In this document: positions 35,123 through 43,150 of the stretch, piece after piece
Layout of the letters: every line of letters starts with the position of its first letter
Position numbering within the stretch: the first letter of the stretch is position 1
Notes under the pieces: generated by a model
Databases searched by the model: none
Seen by the model: the letters and a program-made list of their open reading frames with translations, nothing else
What the model was told of the DNA's origin: nothing
Made by a program: the position numbers and the translations under genes
Assembly: GCF_018138385.1 (NCBI RefSeq)
Contig: NZ_JAGSIE010000015.1
Span: 27,587-91,586 of the forward strand
Length of the DNA stretch: 64,000 bases
Source of the DNA: Allobacillus saliphilus
GTDB taxonomy: Bacteria > Bacillota > Bacilli > Bacillales > Alkalibacillaceae
Direction: 5' to 3'

Positions 35123-35758
35123 ATGCTAGAGTCTCGACTATTCGAAATGATGATGAATTATCGTCAAGCAACTTCAAGAACGAATCATTTTTCTTCGGTC
35201 AATCAATCGGGGAATCACACGTCAACCGGCCAATTATTCCAACAACTTTTTTCTACATATATGCAACCGAGTAACAACCAATCGCTTTACTTAAATCAGC
35301 CGAGTCCTCAACAACCAGGATTCGCAGTTGGTCAACTACCGTATACACATCAGACGACACCCATTCCAACGATGAATGAAGGCGATCAAAAAACGAGCAG
35401 CTTCGATGAGTTGATCCAACAAGCAGCAGATAAGTTCAATGTCGACATCTCATTGATTAAGCGTGTCATCCAAGCAGAGTCTAACTTTAACCCGAACGCA
35501 GTCAGCTATGCCGGAGCGTCCGGCCTAATGCAACTGATGCCTGCCACCGCAAAAGGCTTAGGCGTTACAGATTTATTTGACCCGAAACAGAACATAGAAG
35601 GTGGGGTCAAATATTTAAAGGATATGCTGAATCGTTATGATGGCAATGTCACACTCGCCCTAGCTGCCTATAATGCAGGTCCAGGAAATGTTGACCGCCA
35701 TAACGGCGTCCCACCTTTTGAAGAAACACAGAAATACATCAAGAAAATATTAGGATAG
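35123..35758 (+). CDS. SLT-domain lytic transglycosylase (YjbJ/CwlQ-like)
   Basis: Soluble-type lytic transglycosylase that cleaves the MurNAc-GlcNAc bond. The C-terminal 115 residues form the SLT fold: catalytic glutamate in VIQAESNFNPNAVS, GLMQLMPATAKGLGV, GGVKYLKDMLNRY and LALAAYNAGPGNVDR. The N-terminal 90 residues are Gln/Asn/Ser-rich with no clear signal peptide, as in B. subtilis YjbJ. Start ATG 35123 or GTG 35114. Monocistronic, followed by a terminator and array R4. Confidence 0.85.
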   Translation: MLESRLFEMMMNYRQATSRTNHFSSVNQSGNHTSTGQLFQQLFSTYMQPSNNQSLYLNQPSPQQPGFAVGQLPYTHQTTPIPTMNEGDQKTSSFDELIQQAADKFNVDISLIKRVIQAESNFNPNAVSYAGASGLMQLMPATAKGLGVTDLFDPKQNIEGGVKYLKDMLNRYDGNVTLALAAYNAGPGNVDRHNGVPPFEETQKYIKKILG

Positions 35759-35761
35759 GAC

Positions 35762-35789
35762 ACGTTCGCGTAGTTGCGAACGTTTTTTG
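35762..35789 (+). terminator. Terminator of the lytic transglycosylase gene
   Basis: ACGTTCGC / GCGAACGT perfect stem then TTTTTTG. Confidence 0.88.
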
Positions 35790-35806
35790 TTGGATTTCTC
35801 TTAAAC

Positions 35807-36100
35807 GTTGAAGCATTGTGAATTAATGTTGAAGCATTGTGAATTAATGTTGAAGCATTGTGAACTAATGTTGAAGGTTTGCAAATTAATGTTGAAGCAT
35901 TGCAAATTAATGTAGAAGCTCCGCAAATCAACATTGAAGCATCGCAAATGAAGACTGAAGCCGTACGAATAAACACTGAAGTATCGCAAATGAACACTGA
36001 AGCCGCGCAAATGAACACTGAAGCCGCGCAAATGAACACTGAAGCTCAGCAAATAAACACTGAAGTCACGCGAAATAACACTGAAGCGCTACTAAAGATT
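35807..36100. repeat. 21-bp tandem array, 14 units (array R4)
   Basis: GTTGAAG (later ACTGAAG) recurs every 21 bp without slippage from 35807 to 36080. The units drift gradually from GTTGAAGCATTGTGAATTAA to ACTGAAGCCGCGCAAATGAA across the array. In the plus frame this reads as a 7-residue repeat (INTEAAQ-like) from 35879, but the first three units carry TGA in that frame and there is no ribosome site. Lies between two convergent genes. Confidence 0.93.
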
Positions 36101-36113
36101 GACTCGAAATTAT

Positions 36114-36147
36114 TTAAAAAAGGACCCATAGATTCGCTATGAGTCCT
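36114..36147 (-). terminator. Terminator of the methionine gamma-lyase gene
   Basis: AGGACTCATAG / CTATGGGTCCT stem on the minus strand, then TTTTTT. Confidence 0.85.
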
Positions 36148-36158
36148 CAATGATTTAT

Positions 36159-37355
36159 TTATGAAGAATGGGCGTGTTCGCCAACAAGGTTCAAGCTTGC
36201 TTGTAGATCTTCCCAAATATCCTCCCAATTTTCTAGGCCGCAAGACATCCGAATCAACGAATTACTAATACCCATTTTCAATCGTTCTTCTTCCGGAATG
36301 ACTGCGTGTGTCATCGTTGCCGGGTGTTGAATAATCGTTTCAGCATCACCTAAGCTGACGGCAATTTTCATAAAGGTCAACCGATTCAACAATGCCTGTG
36401 CCTCTGCTTTATCGCCCTCAATCTCGAAAGAAATGACGCCGGCACCTTGACTCATTTGTTTTTTAGCGATGTGGTAATCGGGATTATCTGAATCAAATGG
36501 ATAGAATACTTTTTTCACTTTTGGATGTTCCTTTAGCTTTTCGACAACCTTTTCAGCGTTGGAAGAATGGCGATCCATACGAAGCGGCAAGGTTTTCAAT
36601 CCTCTTAATAATAACCAAGAATCGAAAGGTGAAATGACTCCGCCGATATCTTTTTGCGTCGTCATTGCAACATCACTAATGAAGTCCTTGTTACCGACAA
36701 CAATTCCAGCAATCACATCGCCATGACCACAAATATATTTCGTTGCACTATGAATGACAATGTCACACCCTAAATCTAGTGGTCGCTGTAAATAAGGTGA
36801 TGAGAACGTATTATCAACGACTACAGGAATTTCATACTTTTCAGCGACACGGGCAACCATTTCTAAATCAATGATTTTCATCGTCGGATTAATTGGTGTT
36901 TCGATATAAATGCACGTTGTATTTGGTTGGATGGCTACTTCGATTTCTTCTTCGGATTCCATGGAAATAAAGTCCGAACGAATTTGGTATTTTTCATTCA
37001 TCAAATCTAACAAGCCAAATGTACAACCGTATATCCCTTTAGAGCATAGAATGTGGTCATTTGCTTTCGTCAGCTTGACTAATACTGAAGAAACGGCAGC
37101 CATTCCTGATGAAAAAGCCAAAGCTGCTTCACCGTTTTCTAATACAGCCATTTTCTCTTCTAATATGTTAACTGTCGGGTTTCCAAGCCGTGAATAAATA
37201 TAGCCTTCTTCCTCACCCGCAAATCGACGCTCTCCTTGTTCAGCGGACTCGAATGTATACGTTGATGTCTGAAAAATAGGAGCGGATAAACTGCCAAGAA
37301 AATCTTTTGAATCATAACCGTGATGGATGACTTCTGTTTCAAATTTTCGTTTCAT
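36159..37355 (-). CDS. L-methionine gamma-lyase (Cys/Met metabolism PLP enzyme)
   Basis: Gamma-family PLP lyase of 398 aa. PLP lysine in HSATKYICGHGDV, YSRLGNPTVNILE (phosphate-binding Tyr/Arg), SSGMAAVSS, and IYGCTFGLL with the cysteine position typical of methionine gamma-lyases. It should split Met into methanethiol, ammonia and 2-oxobutyrate. Cystathionine gamma-lyase or synthase is the alternative. The start at 37355 has GAGGAGG nearby; a longer frame upstream is not supported. A near-perfect cre site lies upstream, suggesting CcpA repression. Confidence 0.82.
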   Translation of the reverse strand: MKRKFETEVIHHGYDSKDFLGSLSAPIFQTSTYTFESAEQGERRFAGEEEGYIYSRLGNPTVNILEEKMAVLENGEAALAFSSGMAAVSSVLVKLTKANDHILCSKGIYGCTFGLLDLMNEKYQIRSDFISMESEEEIEVAIQPNTTCIYIETPINPTMKIIDLEMVARVAEKYEIPVVVDNTFSSPYLQRPLDLGCDIVIHSATKYICGHGDVIAGIVVGNKDFISDVAMTTQKDIGGVISPFDSWLLLRGLKTLPLRMDRHSSNAEKVVEKLKEHPKVKKVFYPFDSDNPDYHIAKKQMSQGAGVISFEIEGDKAEAQALLNRLTFMKIAVSLGDAETIIQHPATMTHAVIPEEERLKMGISNSLIRMSCGLENWEDIWEDLQASLNLVGEHAHSS

Positions 37356-37399
37356 GAAAAACTCCTCCTCGTACCCTTTTTGTATAGTATAACATATTT

Positions 37400-37414
37400 T
37401 TGTAAGCGCTTTCT
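37400..37414 (-). promoter_or_regulatory. Candidate cre (CcpA) site upstream of the methionine gamma-lyase gene
   Basis: TTGTAAGCGCTTTCT matches the cre consensus WTGNAANCGNWNNCW at every fixed position. It lies about 45 bp before the start codon, next to the -10-like TATACT on the minus strand, a position expected to block transcription. Confidence 0.65.
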
Positions 37415-37521
37415 TGTGTTTATAAAAATAGTGTTCGGCAGGGTTAGTGTAAGTAATCTTTAAATAGGGAAAATGAAGAAGGGGATGCATTCACAACCGC
37501 CTCAAAGGTTTTCATATTTAG

Positions 37522-38421
37522 TTATGTCGTTAAGGCTCTTTGTTGGCGCTTTCCCCGATATCTTTCATACGTGTAAAGAATTAAGCCGACCCAAATGAAT
37601 AGAAACGTTACAGCGTGAACATATGTAAAGGTTTCATTGAGTAAGAACACACCGATCAGTAACATGATCGTTGGGGCAAGGTATTGCAAAAAGCCGATTA
37701 ACGAAAGAGGAATTCGTTTCGCTCCTTGGGCGAACAATAATAGTGGAATTGCCGTGATGGCACCCGTTCCAAATAAAAAGAGTCCTATTAAATCGAAAGA
37801 AAACGATCCCGCGCCATTCCATTCGATAACGGAAAGATAAATGAGAGCAATAGGAGTGATGAACATCGTTTCAATTCCTAACGCAAATATCGGATTCAAG
37901 TCAGCGACCTTTTTCAAAAACCCATACAATCCGAAAGTCATCGCTAGAACGATTGCCACCCACGGAACCGAACCAAAATGAACCGTCATGAAGCTAACGC
38001 CGATGAAGGCAGAGAAAACGGCTATCCATTGTAAAGGTGATAATTTTTCTTGTAAAAAAAGAATACCTAAGACGACATTGAACAGTGGATTGATATAATA
38101 GCCAAGACTCGCATCTAAAACATGCCCAGCGTTGACAGCCCAGATATAGGTTACCCAATTTAAACTAATTAGAATGGAAGCAACTAAAATGCCAAGCCAT
38201 CTTTTCCAATAGGAAAAAACATACTTGGATTCTTCCTTGAAGAGCTGCCACCGTCGGATAAACAGAATGAAGCAAAGCATAAAGACAAACGACCAGATGA
38301 CTCGGTGAGCTAAAACTTCCCATGCAGGTACGGATTCAACTAGCTTCCAATAGAGTGGAAGGAATCCCCAAAGCAAATATGCAGAAAATCCATATAGGAT
38401 GCCTATTCTTTCTTCATTCAT
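37522..38421 (-). CDS. rarD: RarD protein, EamA/DMT-superfamily transporter
   Basis: Ten-helix drug/metabolite transporter of 299 aa. The N-terminus GFSAYLLWGFLPLYWKLVESVPAWEVLAHRVIWS is the RarD signature region. The two EamA halves are separated near residue 145, and the second half contains PLLLFAQGAKRIPLSLIGFLQYLAPT. It starts at ATG 38421 and has no obvious terminator. The substrate is unproven; RarD was named for chloramphenicol-sensitivity effects. Confidence 0.87.
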   Translation of the reverse strand: MNEERIGILYGFSAYLLWGFLPLYWKLVESVPAWEVLAHRVIWSFVFMLCFILFIRRWQLFKEESKYVFSYWKRWLGILVASILISLNWVTYIWAVNAGHVLDASLGYYINPLFNVVLGILFLQEKLSPLQWIAVFSAFIGVSFMTVHFGSVPWVAIVLAMTFGLYGFLKKVADLNPIFALGIETMFITPIALIYLSVIEWNGAGSFSFDLIGLFLFGTGAITAIPLLLFAQGAKRIPLSLIGFLQYLAPTIMLLIGVFLLNETFTYVHAVTFLFIWVGLILYTYERYRGKRQQRALTT

Positions 38422-38546
38422 TTAACTGTCCTCACTTTATCGATTTAAAGCAATCGTAAATCAATTGATTGAATTTTTCAACACGTTATTTTGTTGTTAC
38501 TAGAGGGAACATTCGATACACTGAATATATTGAAGGAGGCTAACCC

Positions 38547-38834
38547 ATGCAAATTTATATCACCGATGAAGCAGTTGATTGGTTAATAGAAGAAATGGAC
38601 TTAGAAGCAGGAGATCAAGTCAGGTTTTTTCCAAAATACGGAGGAGACAGTGCGTTTCAACAAGGGTTCTCAGTCGGTATGGGGTTAGAAACGGCACCGA
38701 CACCGGAAACAATCGTTGAAAAGAAAGAGATCACTTTTCAAGTGGATGAAAAAGATGCTTGGTTTTTCGACGGAAATGATTTAGAAGTAGTCGTGGAAAA
38801 TGATGAAGTTAAATTTGAAAAGAAAGATGACTGA
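38547..38834 (+). CDS. HesB/YneR-like small protein
   Basis: A 95-aa HesB-like (A-type Fe-S scaffold fold) protein. It begins MQIYITDEAVDWLIEEMDL and has VRFFPKYGGDSAFQQGFSVG, as in YneR. The three cysteines of true IscA/SufA scaffolds are absent, so iron-sulfur binding is unlikely. AAGGAGG ribosome site. It is followed after 20 nt by a gene starting at GTG, probably an operon. Confidence 0.8.
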   Translation: MQIYITDEAVDWLIEEMDLEAGDQVRFFPKYGGDSAFQQGFSVGMGLETAPTPETIVEKKEITFQVDEKDAWFFDGNDLEVVVENDEVKFEKKDD

Positions 38835-38854
38835 TAAGTGAGGAGGTCTAAAAG

Positions 38855-39301
38855 GTGGAGTGGACAAGGGAAGAAGCGTTCGATTTCTTGAAAGAATTGT
38901 ATGACGATCAAATAATGCAGCAAGAAAAACGCCGTGTATTTAAAATGCTCCATCGCCAACTGTATGAACGACTGGATGACTTGGCAATCAATCAAGCAAT
39001 CTCTGAGAAAGCGGAGAGACAATTGTATCTCTTTAAAGAATTTACGTTTATGCCAGGCGACAATATTTTTCAATCGATGCGCTATTTGTTTTTAATTGCA
39101 CGTGGTGAGATGGAAATTGAACGTCAAGTGACTAGAAAACATCTGCAACGAGTATATCAATCGCTATTTCAACCAGCAGCACTTAAAAACCCAATCATTC
39201 CAGATTCATTTTGGGAAACACCATTAGGGATTGCCTGCCAAATTGCCGAGGAAGGCGTTGAATCCGTCTATCCGTTACTGACGGAAATGAAGGAGTCATA
39301 A
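38855..39301 (+). CDS. Conserved-looking helical protein of unknown function
   Basis: A 148-aa, mostly helical cytoplasmic protein, not recognised. It starts at GTG 38855 with an ideal AGGAGGT site 7 nt upstream, in a two-gene operon with the YneR-like gene. Visible features: an N-terminal charged helix (MEWTREEAFDFLKELYDD), many Gln/Arg heptads (QEKRRVFKMLHRQLYERL) and a compact C-terminal part (FWETPLGIACQIAEEGVESVYPLL split over two helices). No membrane segment, signal or metal motif. Confidence 0.65.
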   Translation: MEWTREEAFDFLKELYDDQIMQQEKRRVFKMLHRQLYERLDDLAINQAISEKAERQLYLFKEFTFMPGDNIFQSMRYLFLIARGEMEIERQVTRKHLQRVYQSLFQPAALKNPIIPDSFWETPLGIACQIAEEGVESVYPLLTEMKES

Positions 39302-39380
39302 AGATGAGAGAATAATGATTTTGGCGGACATCTGGCGGCTGTGCAATAACTTATCCATCCGCCCCGATAGTAACGTGGAG

Positions 39381-39570
39381 CCGCCCAACAAACGGTTGCA
39401 GCCGCTCGACGAACGCGTCCAACCGCTCGACAAACGCGCCGAACCGCTCGACGAAATGAGTCCAACCGCTCGACAAACGCGCCGAACCGCTCAACGAATG
39501 AGTCCAACCGCTCGACAAATGCGTTGAACCGCTCGACAAACGAGTCCAACCACCCGTCAATCGGCGGTTT
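39381..39570. repeat. 21-bp tandem array, nine units (array R5)
   Basis: Units begin near CCGCTCGAC at 39381 (variant), 39402, 39423, 39444, 39466, 39487, 39508, 39529 and 39550 (variant), a 21-bp period with one 1-bp slip. Consensus CCGCTCGACAAACGCGTCCAA; GC content far above the flanks. It shares ACCGYTCRA with array R2. The last unit supplies the left arm of a terminator. Downstream to 39700 only AT-rich sequence is visible. Confidence 0.93.
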
Positions 39571-39578
39571 TTTTTGTG
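39546..39578 (+). terminator. Terminator built on the last R5 unit
   Basis: AACCACCCG / CGGCGGTT imperfect stem with a 5-nt loop, followed by eight T. The upstream arm is the final repeat unit. It is 245 nt after the preceding stop codon at 39301, so it would terminate transcripts that have crossed the array. Confidence 0.65.
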
Positions 39579-39716
39579 CGTTAAATTGCCATTCAAAATT
39601 GATACGTGTTAAAAGCTTCAGAGTGTGGAAAATAAGCATATAAGAGTGTCAACAGGAAAACACTTTAAATAGATTTGTCATTCACATAAAAAAATAATTT
39701 TGATTATTAGGTAATC

Positions 39717-39736
39717 ACCACATATTGTGGTAAAAT
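39717..39736 (+). promoter_or_regulatory. Palindrome overlapping the typA -10 region
   Basis: Perfect inverted repeat ACCACA-TAT-TGTGGT (39717-39731) abuts a -10-like TAAAAT (39731-39736), about 30 bp before the start codon. It could be an operator. The -35 element is not convincing. Confidence 0.5.
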
Positions 39737-39767
39737 AGAAAAGTTGAAAAGAACTAGGAGGAATGAT

Positions 39768-41597
39768 ATGCAAGTCTCAAAAGATATCCGCAATATCGCA
39801 ATTATCGCACACGTCGATCACGGAAAGACGACGTTAGTTGACCAGTTACTACACTACTCAGGAACATTTAAAGAACATGAGCACATTGATGAACGTGCCA
39901 TGGACTCCGATGACATTGAAAAAGAGCGTGGAATTACAATTTTAGCTAAAAATACAGCTATTAATTATAAAGATACTCGAATCAACATTATGGATACACC
40001 TGGACACGCCGATTTTGGTGGCGAGGTCGAACGGATCATGAAAATGGTTGATGGGGTGCTTCTTGTGGTCGATGCTTACGAAGGCTGTATGCCACAGACG
40101 CGCTTTGTGTTAAAGAAAGCATTGGAGCAAAAGCTTCAACCAGTTGTCGTATTGAATAAAATAGATCGACCGAACGCTCGTCCAGACGAAGTCGTTGATG
40201 AAGTTCTTGATCTATTCATTGAGCTGGGTGCAGACGATGAACAATTGGAATTCCCGGTTGTTTATGCTTCAGCCTTACAAGGTACATCTGGAACCGAAGC
40301 GGAAGAACAGCAAGAGACAATGGACCCTGTATTTGAAACGATTATGGACCATATTCCTGCACCGAAACAAGATGTAGACGGACCACTTCAGTACCAGATT
40401 ACGTTACTTGATTACAATGATTATGTCGGGCGAATTGGTATTGGACGAATTTTCCGAGGCCGAATTAAAGTAGGCGACAGCGTTTCATTAATTAAAAAAG
40501 ACGACACAGTGAAAAACTTCCGTGTCACCAAATTATTTGGTTTTCTCGGTTTGAAGCGTACAGAGATTCAAGAAGCACAAGCAGGTGACATCGTTGCAAT
40601 CGCAGGTGTAGAAGATCTTAACGTTGGGGAAACAGTCTGTGACCAAAATCACCATGACCCACTTCCTGTTCCACGTATTGATGAGCCGACATTGCAGATG
40701 ACCTTTGTTGTAAACAACAGTCCATTTGTCGGAAAAGAAGGCAAGAAAGTCACTTCTCGTAAAATTGAAGAGCGTCTTTTGACACAGTTAGAAACGGACG
40801 TCAGCTTACGAGTGGAGCCGACAGATTCACCTGATGCATGGAAGGTTTCCGGACGTGGAGAATTGCATTTGTCAATTTTAATTGAGAATATGCGACGTGA
40901 AGGGTACGAACTTCAAATTTCCAAGCCTGAAGTTATCATTAAAGAAATTGATGGTGTGAAATGTGAGCCGATGGAACGTGTCCAAATCGATGTGCCGGAA
41001 GAATATACCGGAGCGGTTATGGAGTCGTTAGGTGAGCGTAAAGGCGAAATGCGCAATATGGAAAACCAAGGAAATGGGCAAGTTCGTTTAGAGTTTAACG
41101 TACCATCCCGTGGGTTAATTGGATATTCCACTGAATTCATGACACAAACGCATGGTTATGGAATCATTAACCATTCCTTTGATGAGTATGCGCCATTCAT
41201 TTCCGGACGCGTAGGTGGAAGACGTTCAGGTGTCCTCGTTGCACAAGAACGTGGAAAAGTGACGAACTACAGTATCTTAGCTTTGGAAGATCGTGGTACG
41301 ATTTTTGTCGAGCCAGGAACCGAAGTTTATGAGGGTATGATTGTAGGCGAACATAACCGTGAAAATGATTTGACGGTTAACATTACAAAAGAAAAAGCAC
41401 TCACAAACGTTCGTTCCGCGAACAAAGATAATACGGTAAATATTCGTAGTACACGAACATTAACATTAGAAGAAGCTATTCAGTTTCTAAATGAAGATGA
41501 GTATTGTGAAGTCACTCCAGAATCGGTACGACTTCGTAAGAAAATCTTGAATAAGAGTGAACGTGAACGTGATGAGAAACGTGCTAAAAAAGCATAA
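39768..41597 (+). CDS. typA: Ribosome-associated translational GTPase TypA/BipA
   Basis: EF-G-like GTPase of 609 aa acting in ribosome assembly and stress or cold adaptation. G1 AHVDHGKTT, switch I with GITI, G3 DTPGHADF, G4 NKIDRP, G5 SALQG. The TypA-specific C-terminal region includes [19 protein letters not shown]. Start ATG 39768 follows AGGAGGA; a longer frame from 39744 lacks a site. A perfect palindrome overlaps the presumed -10 region. A terminator follows. Confidence 0.95.
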   Translation: MQVSKDIRNIAIIAHVDHGKTTLVDQLLHYSGTFKEHEHIDERAMDSDDIEKERGITILAKNTAINYKDTRINIMDTPGHADFGGEVERIMKMVDGVLLVVDAYEGCMPQTRFVLKKALEQKLQPVVVLNKIDRPNARPDEVVDEVLDLFIELGADDEQLEFPVVYASALQGTSGTEAEEQQETMDPVFETIMDHIPAPKQDVDGPLQYQITLLDYNDYVGRIGIGRIFRGRIKVGDSVSLIKKDDTVKNFRVTKLFGFLGLKRTEIQEAQAGDIVAIAGVEDLNVGETVCDQNHHDPLPVPRIDEPTLQMTFVVNNSPFVGKEGKKVTSRKIEERLLTQLETDVSLRVEPTDSPDAWKVSGRGELHLSILIENMRREGYELQISKPEVIIKEIDGVKCEPMERVQIDVPEEYTGAVMESLGERKGEMRNMENQGNGQVRLEFNVPSRGLIGYSTEFMTQTHGYGIINHSFDEYAPFISGRVGGRRSGVLVAQERGKVTNYSILALEDRGTIFVEPGTEVYEGMIVGEHNRENDLTVNITKEKALTNVRSANKDNTVNIRSTRTLTLEEAIQFLNEDEYCEVTPESVRLRKKILNKSERERDEKRAKKA

Positions 41598-41606
41598 ATA
41601 AAATGG

Positions 41607-41643
41607 AAAAATCTCTTGCTAAATAAGCAAGGGATTTTTTTGT
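41607..41643 (+). terminator. Terminator of typA
   Basis: AAATCTCTTGCT / AGCAAGGGATTT stem followed by TTTTT. Confidence 0.88.
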
Positions 41644-41864
41644 TCAAAAAAGTACAAATTTTACGCAAATGAAATCATGCCGTTAAATAACGTGAGTCTA
41701 TAGTCAGTATAGAGAAGGAAATGTTTGAGTAAAGAGTGATAGCGGGAAGGGACATTTGTCCTAATAGACGGTCGCTCATCTTGTCCGTTGAGGTTTAACT
41801 TTTACTAGAAACGAGTACATAGATAGAACAAGTTGAAATCTAAAGCCATAGAAGGTGATACAAC

Positions 41865-42845
41865 ATGAACATTTTAATTTGTTCAACCGGATCAAGAGTA
41901 AAAATGACTCAATATATAAAAGAAGCTGTCAAATCAACAGGCGGAAAAGTGATTGCAGGTGATTCCGACCCATACTCACCAGCTTTGTTTGCTGCTGATG
42001 ATTATGTATTATTAAAGCCAGTTGATGATGATGAATATATATCATCCATCATACAAGTTTGTAAGCAGAAAGAGATTGACGCCATTATTCCACTAATTGA
42101 AGAAGAAGTACCAAAGCTCGTGAAAAACCAATCTGTTTTAGATAACATCGGTGTGAAGTTAGCGACGAGTGAACAAGATTTAGTTGATGTATGTACGGAT
42201 AAATTAAAAACCTATCAATACATCGATCAACTAGGATTTCCTGGGGTACCGACATTTTCAACGATTGAAGAAACATTAACGTTGCTTAATGATCGAGATT
42301 TTGATTATCCACTGATTGTGAAGCCAGCTGACGGAAAGGGTAGTGAAGGAGTTTGGCGTGTAGAAAATGAAACACAGTTAAGGGAGGCTGTAGAAAAAGT
42401 AGGCCACCCGATTATCCAGCCATATCTAAAAGATAAAGAGTTTGGCATTGATGTCTATATAGACTTGATCAATGGTCAATTAGTCGATGTATTTATGAAA
42501 GAGAAGTTCAAAATGGTAAATGGTGCAACCGATAAATCAATTTCAGTGAACGATGAGAAGTTACTGTCGCTCATTACATCGTTTGTTGAAGCGGCAGGGT
42601 TTACTGGACCGTTGGATATCGATTGTTTTGAATGGAATGGGAAGTATTATATCTCAGAAATCAATCCGCGATTTGGAGCAGGCTATCTTCATGCACATGA
42701 AATGGGTTGTAATTTCATGAAATATATCGTAAACAATTTGATCGGGAAAGAAAATCAGCCGTTTGAAAGAATTCAATACCCAGAAGGCATATGGATGATG
42801 AAGTATTCAGAAGTCATGTTACGTAAAATCGACTCATCTGAATAA
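41865..42845 (+). CDS. ATP-grasp domain protein (carbamoyl-phosphate-synthase-like)
   Basis: A 326-aa ATP-grasp ligase. Residues 1-115 form a Rossmann-like pre-ATP-grasp domain (MNILICSTGSRVKMTQYIKEA). Residues about 125-290 are the grasp: PLIVKPADGKGSEGVWRV (ATP lysine), IIQPYLKDKEFGIDVYID, and the metal motif in YYISEINPRFGAGYLHAHEMG. The acceptor is unknown; relatives act on amino acids, peptides or sugar nucleotides. Monocistronic, about 270 bp after typA, with dispersed repeat copy A directly downstream. Confidence 0.75.
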   Translation: MNILICSTGSRVKMTQYIKEAVKSTGGKVIAGDSDPYSPALFAADDYVLLKPVDDDEYISSIIQVCKQKEIDAIIPLIEEEVPKLVKNQSVLDNIGVKLATSEQDLVDVCTDKLKTYQYIDQLGFPGVPTFSTIEETLTLLNDRDFDYPLIVKPADGKGSEGVWRVENETQLREAVEKVGHPIIQPYLKDKEFGIDVYIDLINGQLVDVFMKEKFKMVNGATDKSISVNDEKLLSLITSFVEAAGFTGPLDIDCFEWNGKYYISEINPRFGAGYLHAHEMGCNFMKYIVNNLIGKENQPFERIQYPEGIWMMKYSEVMLRKIDSSE

Positions 42846-42856
42846 AAATAACAACA

Positions 42857-43142
42857 GGCTGGGACAAAACTAAATTACTCTTCACTGAATCCGAACTATG
42901 CATAATTGAGCGAAGGAAATATACGTAGACTCCTACGGTCAACTAAATGCGGCCACGTCCTGTGGCCAACGTTGACACTAGCTCGTCCTGAGCGTCGGGA
43001 AGAAGAGCATAGGTGAGACCCCGAAGTGCTCTAGCACGAGGAGGCTCACTAGCTCCCCGTGGAAAGCGGAGTATATTTCCGTAGCGGTGATCATGCACTA
43101 TTGTTCGATTTCTTCTGAGTAAAAATAGTTTCGTCCCAGCCT
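42857..43142 (-). repeat. Dispersed structured repeat, copy A
   Basis: A 286-bp element bounded by perfect 9-bp terminal inverted repeats GGCTGGGAC / GTCCCAGCC, extended by AAAAC / GTTTC. Inside are GGCCAC-N5-GTGGCC and GTGAG / CTCAC hairpins. A 44-nt core beginning TCAACTAAATGCGGCCACG is identical to copy B at 63576-63922. It fills the space between two convergent genes, and its ends could act as a terminator for both. Orientation is given to match copy C. Confidence 0.88.
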
Positions 43143-43150
43143 CTTAATGA

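Noticed and set aside
35879..36142. Heptad-repeat protein encoded by array R4
   Set aside because: No ribosome site; the first three units carry TGA in the same frame; the 21-bp period alone produces open frames on both strands.
31134..37355. SAM riboswitch or T-box leaders upstream of cysK or the methionine gamma-lyase gene
   Set aside because: The intergenic regions are short, and I saw no S-box helix pattern or T-box sequence.
39315..39527. Small repeat protein across array R5
   Set aside because: The frame comes from the 21-bp repeat; a 1-bp slip inside the array breaks the register, and no ribosome site is present.
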